The notes beneath the pieces were generated by a model. It was not told where the DNA came from. It worked only from the letters and a program-made list of their open reading frames with translations, and made no database searches. Both the position numbers and the translations under genes were made by a program. A stretch of DNA of 64,000 nucleotides, from contig CM029131.1 of the NCBI GenBank assembly GCA_016859345.1, positions 11,879,378 through 11,943,377 of the forward strand, written 5' to 3'. The stretch is from Istiophorus platypterus. Taxonomy: Eukaryota > Chordata > Actinopteri > Istiophoriformes > Istiophoridae. Position 1 is the stretch's first letter. Every line of letters begins with the position of its first letter. This document shows positions 12,347-23,051 of the stretch, one piece after another.

Positions 12347-15300
12347 TCGCACACATACACACACACACAAACACACACCTACACACCTACACAGATCTCA
12401 GCATTGCTTTTGTCTCATGTTCATTTGCGTCTGTTTCAATAAAAAGGAGCCGTCGGTGCCTTGCTCTACATTTAGACCTAAGTACGCAGTTGAACCCTCA
12501 ACTCTGACAGTTGCGTTGTACTGCTGTGTTGCTTTGTCTTGTTTTGCACCATCAGGAAACAATGTCAGTCTTCAACTTTAAAAACTGCTAACAAATTCCT
12601 TTTAGCTACAGTATTGGTTCAAATATAAGACCTTAAGACTTGGTGGTGGTCTTTTCATTTCCAAGGACCAGTCAATAACGTGTTCACATCAGATATTCGT
12701 TTTGAGAGGGGAGAGTACAGATGCGACAGGGTCCACTACGGAGTAAGGCTCCTCTATAGCCGTAATGTTGCAAGGCTAATGCGTGTTTTCAACTCTGAGT
12801 TAATCAGCCTCGAAAGTGTTTCAACAGACCGTTCTAAGTTGCAGGAATTGCAGGCCACCGTAACGTTTCATTACCTGCCGTGGAGGAAAAATAAGGAAAT
12901 AAATAAAAAATCGGTGACATCTGAGAACGTTTCCCGCCTTTGCTGCAGAAATGACACGGGGAGAAAATCTGCCATGAGCACCCAGGAAGCGCAGCCGTCA
13001 CGGACGATGAGCTCATAAAAGACCAAGGCCTGACAAATGCTTGCCTGTCAGAGAAACGGATTCTGACAGGAGACAGTGCGAGTATGCAGCTGATGGAGAG
13101 GATACACAAATCCTGGCATTTTTCATACTAAAAACATAGAGCTTTGTTTGAAAGTGGGAGCAAAATCATAAGTAGAAATAAATGGGAATCGCAGTTCTGT
13201 GATATTAGAGGAAAATGTCTGTGCTCTGATTGGAAAAGCCAAGGAGCCCAGGAGCAGTGTTTTGAAAAGGCAACGAGATCAAATGTCAGTCTCGCAGGTT
13301 ATTATTTAGAGGATTGTCATTCTGGTCAACGACGAATGTTCAGCGCCACACATGCAAAAAAAAAAAAGAAAAAAGGAAAGGAGTGAGTTCCAGGTACCTC
13401 TGTCCAAACATCAGCGTGGACTTAGTCTCGGCCTCGTTGTAGATGGACGGCGAGCAGCAGATGATGATGGTGGTGCGACAGTTTCCTCCCAGAGAGTCCT
13501 GCAGGATCCGAGTCATCTTACTGTCTCTGTACGGAACGTGGGTTTTCTGGAAAACAATTCCACATCGGTCTCATGACACGGAACTAACGCTTTCGTGTAA
13601 AAGTGTTGCCTGGTGCTGATTTCTTTGACTGCGGGACAGCGGAATCGCGGCGAACTGACCGTTCCCTCGGCCAGGGCCGAGATGACGTTCCCCAGCGCCG
13701 ACAGAGACTTGTTGATGTTCTTCGCCTCGTCCAGCACGGCGCCCTCGGCTCCCGTCTTGCTGACCTGTTCGAAACAGCGGACCAGCAGCTTTTACATCAG
13801 CTTTTTTTTTTTTCTTCTTCTCATTCATAAAACTCAGCAGCGAGCACTGTCAACTGCAGACTAACTCCCTCCTTCCTGGTCTCGCTCGGACTGACCTTCT
13901 CGCTGCCGGCCAGGTCGACCAAGTACAGCTTCCCTGACAGTTTCTTCTCCGTCTCGATGTTCTCCTGCTTGATGTTGATGAGGAAGATGCTGTGGCTGCG
14001 GGAGCTGTGCTCGTTCATGTCTAGAAAATGATTTAGAGAAAATAAAATTGAATAATTGCAGCGAATGCTAGCAGCTCAGCGAGGCTGTAAATACACAAAA
14101 CGTCAACCAAAGTCACTAAGTTGCTAGATCATGGAGCCGTGGTCATCTGTACTAAATTTCACGGTACTTGAGCCAATGAGTCCGGACGGAAGCGGTGGAG
14201 CGACCGGACAACAGAACAACAAACAGGTCGACCGAGAGACCGAAAATGATTAAAATGATGTCAAAAGACACGTACTGGTCACCGCCACGTGCCGATTGGC
14301 TTTGCCCTCGTCGATAACGTCCATCACCTCCTCCGGGCTGGACACGAAGCGCTCGGTGCAGCCCTGACGGAGAGAGAGAACGAAATTCTTGAAAAAGACA
14401 TCTCCACTGGCACGTGGAGCTTCTTCTGGAAAAGGCACAAGGATCCTTCATTAACAGTGATTGTAAAACAAAAGGTGGCAAATATGACGTTACCACCTCC
14501 TATACCAACACCCTCTCCTTTAATTGTTATGATCACTACTATTACTATCTCATTTAGTCCTATTAGTATTATTAGCCCCATTATTTTAACTATTAGCTTT
14601 GTTATTAGTCCCATTATTGTCACACATCTTTACATGGTGCATGTATTATGCTTTGCTCTCTTTCCTCGCTCCTGCCCCCCAACTTTGTCTGTCTCTATCT
14701 TTCTCTCCCACTCTCTTCTCTCTGAACCCAGCAAGTCAAAGTAAACCCCCTGAATTGAATTGAATTTAAATTATTTGTTCCCCAATCAAACATTTAACCC
14801 TGAAGGTTCATTCTTGATCTCAGGGACAGCAGCAAGTCCACCGGAGCTCAAAAAAGCAAACGAGTGAGGGGACATCAAAGGTTACCGACCTTGACGTAGG
14901 GAACTCTGTTTTTGTCTTCGTGCACAGCGAGATTTGTCTTGGACACTTCGTAAAAGGACAAAGATCAAAGTCACGTTAAAAAGACTTTTAATAAAGCGGG
15001 TCTATGATGCAAGATAGAGGAAACGTCAGACACTTACCATCCAGCAGGTCTCTGATCTTGTCCAAGTAGATTTCGAAGTAAGAGACCTGAGCAGAAAAAA
15101 AGATCAGTATCTAACTCCCACATAATTATGTGTATAATCATAATTGCAAACAATTCTGTGTAAAGGGTTAAATGTGAAGAAGAGTGTTAATGTCAAAAAC
15201 AGTCCCAGCATGGTTTTTTGTGCCGTGAGAAACCCTTTTTTTTTTACCTTGATGTGGAACTCCAGGTTCTCGTCCATGGAGTAGATGTGGTCAAAGATGT

Positions 15301-18300
15301 CGCGGGCGATGCGAGGGATGATTCCCATCAGCTGGGGGTCGTGCAGTTTGCCCTGAACAAAGCAGCAGATGTCGATGTCTTAATGCAGAAGTGGACGTTT
15401 TTCCAAACACCCGACACTCTTAACTTTCCTATTCGATGGGATTTGATGTAACGGTGGCACCATAAACTACGTTGAGAAACTGTTTGAGGGGGTCTGAGGG
15501 TGAACATCAGGGGTCAGATGTCGAACTAAAGCTCAATGTAAAGATGATGAAGTGGACGTTCTTCATTACAGAACACTTCAGAGAATTAAAAAAGGGGCTT
15601 TAGGGACCGCGGTTCCGGTGGATTAGTCTACTTGCTGGAGTAAATTGGAATCATGACTGATGATGCAGGATGCTGATCTCCTCCTGAGTCAGCCTGTGCC
15701 AAGAATTCTCATATTTTTCCTGCTTAAAAAAAAAAATCAGTAAATTTCTTTCAAACTAAAAAAAAAAAAAAAGAAAAGCATAGCATGAGCCTGGACACCT
15801 GGGCCTGATAGAAGAGCTCCACTTATCAGGAATCGTAACTGTTCTAACTTCTGTTAGAGGGTCTCCGCCATCACCAGGCTTCCGATCCCTCGACCCTCCG
15901 CTGTAAGACCCTGGGTAGGTTTAGTGTTCGGGGGGCTAAGTCTGTTACACAACGCCTGCTGCATCCTAATCCACTGGCCGGGGATGGAAGCTAAAAGCAG
16001 AGGTCGCCGCAGGTCTTAGCTCAACGGCTGGGACCCCGGGACTGGCCGACAGGTGGACTGATTGACAGAAAGAATGAAGAAGTGGAGGAACTGCTGACAG
16101 AAGATGGCGTCTATACCGGTAAATCGCTTACCTCCATGGTGTGTGTCTTCCCAGAGGACGTCTGTCCGTAGGCGAAGATGGTCCCGTTGTAGCCGCCCAG
16201 CACATCTGGAAGGACGCAGAAAAACATCAGCGTGGAAAATCAGAGACATGTTTGCAATATAACACAGAAACATGGATCCTTTGGTAGTAAACCTTTGTTT
16301 TTACAGCTGAACAATTAAGATGAATTAATCAAATTAGCAACTGTATTACTGCTATTACTACTGCTGCTACTACCAGTGTTACTATTACCACTCCTACTAC
16401 TACTACCACCACCGATACTACTACTACTACTACTGGTGCTACTACTACTGTTAATATTGCTACTACTACTACTACTCCTACTGCTGCTGCTGTTACTACT
16501 ACTACTGTTACTAATGCTGCTATTTCTAGGTAGAATCCTTTTCGATGCTGCAGTGAAAACAACATAAACGAGGAAAAATACTGTAGAAGCTTGTGCAGGT
16601 ATTGAATACTACAGTACTACTAATGATGGTGCCTTAGAGTCAGTTGTGTAAAAAGTCATTTCTGAGGCTCCAGTATGCAAAAATAAGAACAAAAAGAGAG
16701 TTGAGGATAAAAGATGGAGGAAAGATTAAGTCTGTGTGCAGATATACGATAGATTAATGTTACATAAGACCAATGCTTAAAGTGGGTTTAGAGCCTCGTA
16801 CCTTTGACGATCTGTTTGGCGCACTGGTCGTACACCTGCTCCTGTGACGTGTTTGGAGGCAGCACTCGGTCGAACATGTAGGGTTTACCCTGTTTCAGAC
16901 CGACACAGGACACATGAGTAACAGCAGAGACATGACAGTGGAGTAAAATACGAGAAAAACCTCGGCCCAGAAGTGTCACCCTCACGTCACTTAGTCCATT
17001 TTAACCTGTCCTTTCTCTTTTTGCATTTTAGCAAAGTCATCGAGGTTGACTAAGAGAAACAAGGTGCTAAAATGGCGACACACCTCCACCTCTTCCCAAA
17101 GCAGCTTCTCTGGTTCGGGCGTTTCTTTTTTCTTTTCGTTTAGAAAATAAGGGGCCAACATACTTAAACAAGCAGAATGGGGCCAACCTCTGCACGAGAG
17201 CCGGGAAAAATAAATCTTTATTTTTATCAAATATCCAGCTGTTCAAATGTGAAAGTGAAATACAGTTTTTTTAAAGGATATTTTGACTGGCTGCAGTCAG
17301 GTGAGATTCTTTTGGTTATTTCAGGATATTTATTTGGTATTTATAAACCTGTCTGGAGCAGGTTCCTTCTCTTTTTTTTTTTTTTAAAGATTTGCTAAAA
17401 GAAATCTTGCTGTTTCTCTTTAAAGAAACAAACAGGATGAGGATCTAAGCACCTGAGAGTTAAGAAACGGTAGAAAGATGTTAATAATTTGGTTAAAGCC
17501 AAATACGAGGCGCTGGTTTCTATTGTGACAGTGTCTTTAAATGAGCTGTGAATGCTCCAGTATCTTCCAGGGTCTTCCAGTCTGACCGTCCATCACCCCC
17601 CCAGCCCTTGTCCAACCACTGAATGTCTCCCAGGGGGGTAAAAGCATCGTTAAAAGCAGCTCTCAGCACTTGCAAGCAGCAACAGCAGCACTCACACTCT
17701 CTCTGAAGCCCCCCCCCAAAAAAAAACAAAACATGCAGCAGAGAAACCACTGACACAGACGGTATCAGTGTATCGTGTGTTCCTTGTAGTGGGATTGATG
17801 GCGCATGGCCGTGACGTGAGAAGAATCAATTTTCAGACCTAATTATATTTTCTTTTACTTTGTTTGAACGTCAGATATTTGAGGGTGGAGATTAAAATTT
17901 TAATGTGTCATCTAAACTTTCTGGCACAAAATATTAGGTTGTCTACGTAAGCTCTGCCCAACCTGGGCTTCCAATGAGTAGAAAACAAACACAAGGCCGA
18001 ACCAACATCTGAGGGTCGTCCCTGCACAGGCAATCCACCGACACTCTGTTTTATGAGTGTGTATCTTTCACACCGCACACAAGCACGGTATTGATGTAAG
18101 CTTCCCCAATCAGCACATTTATGATGGTGAGTCAGTGTGAGTATAACCTTTGACCTGTAAATGCAGCGAGTCTCTGCAGATCAGTAAGAACATCAAAAGG
18201 TTTTGGACCGAAGCCACGGCTGCATGAAAAAGGCCCTAAAATCCTAATCAAATGTTTATGTTCATCCTTTATGATTCCTCCGTCTCCTGTGGTGTAAAAT

Positions 18301-19091
18301 TAAAAAAAAAAAAAAAATCATTTTCCAGACTCTTCTGTGTCTAACTTGTTTGAATTAGATTTAGATGGTATGGAAACAAAGATTATTTGTATTAATTTGT
18401 ATTATTTGTATTCGTTGCAGTTTTCAGAGTTTTCTACATCACCACACCATTTGCAGTGTAGCTTGAACACGCTGCACCAGGTTGTTGAAAACCAAACTAA
18501 AACATTCCCAGTTTCGCCGATGATGGGTCAATATAGCACTGAGACCCCTGCTGTAAGAACATGTTGATGAATTGATGATGTTTAATACGCTGTGGTGCCA
18601 CAGGTATTTTTTAATAATAGTCTTAAAATTTGTAAATAATTTTGTTTTCTGACTGACTGGAGTTTTATTTATTTCCCCCTTAGAGCGCAACAGAGACCTA
18701 TAGAGGCAGCTTGAAAGTTTGAGCCTGCAAAGTATCAGTAAAAATTCCCCATATTTCTGCAGAATTCACATTTCTGCTAATATTCTATACAACAACTGGA
18801 ATAACAGTAATATTCCTGTGACATCTACTATAGTATCACAGGCTAATGGCGCACTTGGCATCCACAGCCTGCCTGCAGAGCTCCAGACCTTCCTCCTCTA
18901 AAACACCGCAGTGTTTTGTATTTCCTCCACCCCAAGCAACAGCAGCAGAGAGCGGGCGGACTTGCCGTTATCACCACGGTGTCGTCCTCTTTAAACTTCG
19001 GGATGTATTTGTCTCCTCTGGTGATTTCGGCCTCGTTCAGGGGCCTGAAGCGGCACATCACCCGCACCCCGCACTCCGCCGCATCCCCCAT
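3776..19091 (-). CDS. kif5c: Kinesin-1 heavy chain (KIF5C-type), 25 coding exons, 956 aa
   Basis: Plus-end-directed microtubule motor that works as a dimer with kinesin light chains to carry organelles and vesicles, mainly along axons. Exons from 5' to 3': 19091-18966, 16889-16802, 16205-16132, 15352-15248, 15086-15038, 14945-14890, 14363-14276, 14020-13896, 13764-13660, 13546-13398, 10825-10677, 9636-9458, 9040-8972, 8869-8663, 8086-7934, 7846-7649, 7521-7404, 7020-6950, 6847-6738, 6116-6015, 5925-5865, 4667-4596, 4503-4399, 4291-4075, 3870-3776. They sum to 2871 nt in one frame. The motor domain has P-loop GQTSSGKT (about 85-92), switch I SSRSH (about 201-205) and switch II DLAGSEK (about 231-237); the neck begins near 323. 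A long coiled-coil stalk follows, then the autoinhibitory tail QIAKPIRPG (about 924-932). Human KIF5C has 957 aa. The KIF5C rather than KIF5A/B assignment rests on the length, the short tail and the MBD5 neighbour. Intron 1 appears to be GC-AG; all others are GT-AG. Confidence 0.96.
4075..4291 (-). CDS. kif5c: kif5c coding exon 24 (cargo-binding coiled coil)
   Basis: Begins [20 protein letters not shown] and ends ARRGYSAQI-G(split), the best-conserved part of the kinesin-1 tail coiled coil. It carries the QI half of the QIAKP autoinhibitory motif; the AKP half is in exon 25. Confidence 0.97.
4857..5660 (+). repeat. Tandem array of degenerate tRNA-like units in kif5c intron 21
   Basis: Several units pair a pol III A-box-like element with a B-box-like element at tRNA spacing (43-45 nt). 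A/B starts: 4866/4911, 5130/5174, 5271/5314, 5411/5454 and 5601/5645. The clearest unit has D-arm sequence tagctcagactggtagagga at 5411 and T-arm gagttcagtcc at 5454. The 5130 unit has tggctcagtg and ggttcaagccc. B boxes at 5174, 5314 and 5454 are exactly 140 nt apart. A truncated unit lies near 5520 and a very degenerate one near 5030-5080. Most units are preceded by a shared aagtgtct-like spacer. D-arm wording is closest to tRNA-Lys (inference). All lie antisense to kif5c. Confidence 0.7.
5662..5699. repeat. 16-bp-arm hairpin after the tRNA-like array
   Basis: Arms ccccaatgctttggag (5662-5677) and ctccaaggcattgggg (5684-5699) are complementary except for one G-T position, with a 6-nt spacer. 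Confidence 0.9.
5711..5734. repeat. 11-bp-arm near-palindrome, second hairpin
   Basis: Arms aagactccttt (5711-5721) and aaaggagtctt (5724-5734) are perfect complements with a 2-nt spacer. Imperfect pairing continues outward into 5700-5755. It begins 12 nt after the first hairpin. Confidence 0.9.
6950..7020 (-). CDS. kif5c: kif5c coding exon 18 (divergent stalk exon)
   Basis: 24 codons (EKRHEMSGLEKEDISRLDGG then EEIK). It aligns only loosely to the mammalian EKMHEVSF...DAEEMK segment and is the least conserved stalk exon in the gene. The phase (1 in, 0 out) fits both neighbours. Confidence 0.9.
7934..8086 (-). CDS. kif5c: kif5c coding exon 15 (stalk)
   Basis: 51 codons, ALLSAVQRELSQLQ to GTSDVKAAV, matching the kinesin-1 stalk. 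The acceptor AG lies only about 9 nt from a TG tract of about 40 units, and no ordinary polypyrimidine tract sits next to it. Confidence 0.94.
8096..8175. repeat. (CA)40 microsatellite at the exon 15 acceptor of kif5c
   Basis: Uninterrupted CA on plus (TG on the transcribed strand), about 80 nt, ending 9 nt from the exon 15 acceptor. Confidence 0.98.
8541..8669. repeat. Inverted repeat flanking a compound microsatellite at the exon 14 donor
   Basis: AAAGACGGTGGGTCTA at 8541-8556 and its 15/16-matching reverse complement at 8654-8669 flank CTAC repeats, a CA run and a TA run. The right arm covers the last exon 14 bases and the 5' splice site of intron 14. Confidence 0.9.
8663..8869 (-). CDS. 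kif5c: kif5c coding exon 14 (coiled-coil stalk)
   Basis: 69 codons of stalk heptads, including the highly conserved [20 protein letters not shown]. The donor is ACA|GTGGGT. The last exon bases and first intron bases form one arm of an inverted repeat whose other arm lies about 100 nt into the intron. Confidence 0.95.
9245..9282. repeat. Perfect 16-bp-arm hairpin in kif5c intron 12
   Basis: Arms actctagtaacttctt (9245-9260) and aagaagttactagagt (9267-9282) are exact reverse complements with a 6-nt spacer. Confidence 0.95.
9458..9636 (-). CDS. kif5c: kif5c coding exon 12 (variable stalk segment)
   Basis: Starts with the conserved GENVPEEEQ and ends LYKQLDDK. The middle (about residues 385-410) holds DNTPVIDN, as in KIF5C, but the proline/glycine-rich piece after it (PPAGGGVPVSG) diverges from mammalian sequence. 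Family knowledge places this in a flexible stretch between coiled-coil segments. Confidence 0.93.
9971..10022. repeat. (GT)n followed by an 11-G run
   Basis: GT/GC dinucleotide repeat running into an uninterrupted G tract at 10012-10022, inside kif5c intron 11. Confidence 0.95.
12280..12378. repeat. (CA)n microsatellite, slightly interrupted
   Basis: About 100 nt of CA with single-base interruptions, in kif5c intron 10. Confidence 0.97.
13398..13546 (-). CDS. kif5c: kif5c coding exon 10 (end of motor core)
   Basis: Begins KTHVPYRDSKMTRILQDSLG and ends STLMFGQR, part of the conserved microtubule-facing half of the motor. A 2.6-kb intron with a long CA repeat separates it from exon 11. Confidence 0.97.
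13896..14020 (-). CDS. kif5c: kif5c coding exon 8 (switch I and switch II)
   Basis: 42 codons starting NMNEHSSRSH (switch I) and ending LVDLAGSEK (switch II), the two nucleotide-sensing motifs of the motor. The split first codon (A from exon 7, AC here) gives the conserved Asn. Confidence 0.97.
14515..14620. repeat. Decayed ATT/ACT trinucleotide repeat
   Basis: Loose tri- and tetranucleotide pattern of ATT, ACT and TAG steps in kif5c intron 6; an old microsatellite. Confidence 0.6.
16132..16205 (-). CDS. kif5c: kif5c coding exon 3 (ATP-binding P-loop)
   Basis: Encodes DVLGGYNGTIFAYGQTSSGK plus THTME, containing the Walker A/P-loop GQTSSGKT of the kinesin motor. The TTCCAG acceptor and GAG|GTAA donor are canonical, and the phase fits both neighbours. 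Confidence 0.97.
16336..16528. repeat. (ACT)n trinucleotide repeat, imperfect
   Basis: About 190 nt of ACT/GCT/ACC steps in kif5c intron 2. It opens long low-complexity frames on both strands that are not genes. Confidence 0.95.
18966..19091 (-). CDS. kif5c: kif5c coding exon 1 (start codon, first motor strand)
   Basis: The ATG at 19091-19089 starts MGDAAECGVRVMCRFRPLNE, the usual start of kinesin-1 heavy chains. The exon encodes 42 codons ending DDTVVIT, and phase 0 joins exon 2 (GKPYMFDRV). The only junction that keeps the conserved VVI-x-GKPY segment uses a GC donor (ACG|GCAAGT, intron bases from 18965 downward). Confidence 0.93.
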
Positions 19092-19900
19092 GGCTGCTGC
19101 GGGCGCTGTTCACACCGCCCCTCCAAACGATGCGGGTACCGACGAAGAAACAAACAAACCCAAACAGCGGGGTCGAGGACGGGCGAGGATCGGTCCGTTT
19201 CAGGCGGGGTGGTGCCTAAAGTGAGGCTCAGGGACCTCCGGGGCCCTGGATGATCGGCCCTGCGTCCCGGGCCAGAGGAGAGTTCACACTTTATCGAAAG
19301 AGGCTCAAATCATTAGAGGCAAATAGATCGATTCCGGGGGGCGTCGGGCCGAGCTGCCGGGATTCCTCATACCGGGGGGGTGGGGTGGGGGGGTTGGGTT
19401 CAGGGGAAAAAAAAAAAAACAACCTCCGATTCCTAACGCGTCCTTCATCCAAGCCGAATGCGTCCGCGTCTCCCCGGCTCCGCCGTGGCCCCAGCCCCGG
19501 ATCAACCGCAGCGCTGCGTCCCGACGAGGAGCTCAGAGACGTCGGCGTGCAGGCCCCCCCCCACCCGGGCGGTGACAACGACAGCCGCGCCGACGGGCGG
19601 ACTGATGCGCGTATTTGCGTTTGTTGGCGGCGGGGCTACGGCGGGGCTACGCACCCGGTGGTGGTGGTGGTGGTGGGGGGGGGTGCGGAAGGAGAGCCTA
19701 AGGAGGATGCGCAGAGAGAGCCGCAACGTCCGAACTTGCCATAGAGGCGCGCTCCCGGCGCGATGCCGCGGCGCGCTCCCGTGCCCTGCATCAGCATCAG
19801 CACCACCATCACAGGATATAAAAAAAAAAAACCCAAGCCGCACAGCCAGAGGAAGCCTCAACATGTCCAGCCTGTCCCGCCATCGGTCCCTTTAGTAGCT
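19092..19900 (-). promoter_or_regulatory. kif5c 5' UTR and GC-rich promoter region
   Basis: This stretch is strongly GC- and CpG-rich compared with its AT-rich surroundings and lies directly upstream of the kif5c ATG. It contains a dense G-run cluster (19374-19406) and a GGT repeat passing into a G run (about 19660-19683) on the plus strand. No start site can be placed from sequence alone. Confidence 0.6.
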
Positions 19901-21174
19901 CTCCTGGAGCTCGTGGTACCACACGGTCTTCTTCACTAAATGTTTGTTGTAGCCGGTTGAAGAAACCGTAAATCCTTCGGAAGAAAAACTAAAAGATAAT
20001 CATCTGTACTTTTGTAACGACTGAAACTTAGCCAACTGGTGAAGACCCAGTAATATAGCAGAGAGCTTTAGGGCAGCTACTAAATGGACCTTGTGGAGAG
20101 ATAAGTTTTCTCAGAGAAAGAATGTGTAGATTTTCTATCATATTATGCCAATGGTTTGGATAAAGGTACAAAAAGATAAAAATACTGAGAGCACGATTTT
20201 TTTTTTCAGATTTTTTGGTTCATAAACACAAGTTAACAAACACTAATCATCATTTTCCCTCTATTCAATAATTTTTTGTTTTTATTATCGTGTTTTTATT
20301 TCATACATCCAACCATTATCCCATCGTTTCCATAATCCCAGGCCGAGTTTGCTGAACTAAACATTGAGCGGGACACATCCGAGCGCAATCTCCCATTTGC
20401 TCACTAGAGGACAGTGTGCAACAAGTAATGGCAGCTTTAAAACGTTCCACTTGAGTCATGATGACTCGAATTTTTAACTTTGTAAAGCAGCTGGAAAAAA
20501 AACAAAAACTATCTGAGAGCTGAGAAAGACACCGACAGAAAACAAGAAGATGGGGGGGGGCATAAAAACACATTACACGCCAGATTATTCAAGTAAGAGT
20601 GACCATGTTTTTAATATCTTAAACATCTGTGCAACATTGTTCGAAATGTTACATCACTGCATGACCTGTAATGTTTCACAATATTTACAAAAAAAAAATG
20701 CTGCTTACATCAAACCATTAAAAAAAAGTCCAAACAATCTCAAAATAAATGGACTCTGACAAACTATCCCTAGCCCACATTAATGCAAAAAAAAGAAAAA
20801 GAAACAAGAGCAATCAAGTGCACATCATACTTCACGCAAGTCTATTTTTTGTAAAGTATATATTAGTGAGAAAATATATACTTAATTACAAGTTAAAAAA
20901 AAATAAAATACTGATGAGGAAAAGGTGGAAGAGGGGGAATGAGATTCAAAGAGCAGAAAAAAACAAACACCAGCAAGAAAAAAAGAAATTATAAAAAAAA
21001 AAAATAAATCACACTCACACCTCAACACACACAAAATCACAGGCAGAAGGAGGAAAAAAAAATATTGACTGCACAGACCATCTAAAATAAAAAAAATAAA
21101 AAAACAAGGGAAGAGCGGCAGAATGAACTTTACCGAAAGAGCTCATGTGTTCTCGACACCGAACGACACATTAA

Positions 21175-21208
21175 AAAAATAAAAGAAAGAAAGAAAGAAA
21201 AAGAAAAA
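21175..21208. repeat. (GAAA)n repeat
   Basis: Short purine tetranucleotide run in the presumed mbd5 3' UTR. Confidence 0.8.
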
Positions 21209-23029
21209 GGGCCGGAGGGTTTCCTCGCCACAGATTACAGTAACAACTCTGAGGTTCTCAAAAGTGTGCGCGCTTAAAAAAACAAAGCAAAAGAACAACC
21301 GGGACGTCTTGAAAAATAACAAAGGAAGGATGTTGGATTATTTAGCTCTAACAGGATTTTTTTAATGAAATGTTTTCTTCCAAGCAGGTCCACGTAAAAA
21401 CATGACCTCCCTCACCACGACCATCAGGTGTCTGATATTTATCGATTAATACTGATTTTTTAAAATTTTTTTGATAAGGCTTTGTTTGTTGCTACAGATT
21501 CTAAACAGAAACGGAGCTTTTTCAAAACGTCCCTGAGTTTTTCCAGCGTGCACATGACAGAGAGAAAAAGGTCAAAAAGGTCAGAAATGTCCGGAGGTGA
21601 GCGAGCGAGGGATCTCATCAGAAAATACAGTACAAATGTTTTAAAAGTGTGTGTGAACAAAGTAAGAGCTGTGGAAAAAAAGACAAAAAAATTTACTTGG
21701 CTGTGATTCGTGGTTTGACTTTGAGGAAACATTTGTGGGCCACAGATCAAGAGTAAACTTAGTCTAGGTTTATAAAACTTGTGTGCACATCCAAGGGTTG
21801 TAGATATGTATCAATAGTAGTGTTTTAATGTTTTCAATGAGCGACAAAGGGAAGAATCCCTGTATTAAGTAGTGTATTTATTTGGTTTTTAAGGTTTCAT
21901 AGTTGTATGTAAATTTCGACTAAAAGTTCAAGTAATGGCATTTTTAACAGAACTTGATTTTGGAGGCTTAGTGTTTGCATCAGGCAATTTACCTTGGTAC
22001 AATTAAAAATGTAACCTGAAGCTGTTGTGGGTCGACGGCTGTGGCGTGTGTGCAAGTGTAAAGCAATGGATAAATTACTACTTCATTGCTCTTCAGTTAG
22101 TACATCTGAAAACCATAAATTAAAAAAAGAAAAAGAAAGGAAAAAGGAACGGATGAAATGTCGGATTCAGGCAACAAGTTACAGTTCAAGCTGTTGAAGG
22201 TTGGTACAAAAACAAAAACGGTTTCAGACAACCAGAGACGCAGTTTTTCTACATGCTTGATCTTTGCCAACAATTGGTTTATTGCACATGATAATTCTGT
22301 AGTGATTTCAGGTTGTTGGTTGATTTTGATCGGGATGAGCATCCGTGTGTGTATCAGTATTGATCCAAATTTCCCAATACTGTTTTCCCAGACCAATCTG
22401 AGTGACAATACCACTTTTTTCGGCTTTTCCATTTCCACGTTAGTTTGTAGTGTTGAAAACTGCATTTTTAAATCGCTGACACAAACTGCGCCCGCTCTTC
22501 TCAGATGCATGTCTTTTCTGTGATTAAGAAATCCTCGACACAGTCTGTAACAAAAACAAAGTAGCTCTGAAAGTCTCACTGTAAAAAAAAAATAATAATG
22601 TTATCTGTAATGCTCACTTCTTAAATAAAAAGGGAACATGACCTTAGTAATGGACTATGAATACATTATCTATTCACTTGTTAAAAAAACAAAACAAAAC
22701 ATACATATACACATATAAGGCTTGAGTTCTCAACTCTTGGTAGTATTATTGCCATCTAGCATATTTGTAAAGCTTAAAATAAATATGGAGTACTGTACAT
22801 AAATAATTTACATCAATAAAGAATAAACAAACAAAAAACAAACAGAAAAAAAAAAAACACACACAAGGCCCCTAAATGCGAGAAATGTCTTCATCGCTCT
22901 TGAAAATGGAGTTAGTGTTCGTTTTAATCATCTAGACTCTGACCGACTCGGAGGTTGGTTACTCTACCTAAAGCTATCGCTGTGGCAACAAACGACTACA
23001 GTCATGGAAAAATAAAATAAAATAATGAA

Positions 23030-23051
23030 AATAATAATAATAATAATAATA
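23030..23051. repeat. (AAT)n microsatellite
   Basis: Short trinucleotide run within the presumed mbd5 3' UTR. Confidence 0.9.

Noticed and set aside
16329..16567. Long open frames on both strands rich in Leu or Val
   Set aside because: Translation of an imperfect ACT trinucleotide repeat inside kif5c intron 2; no homology or splice support.
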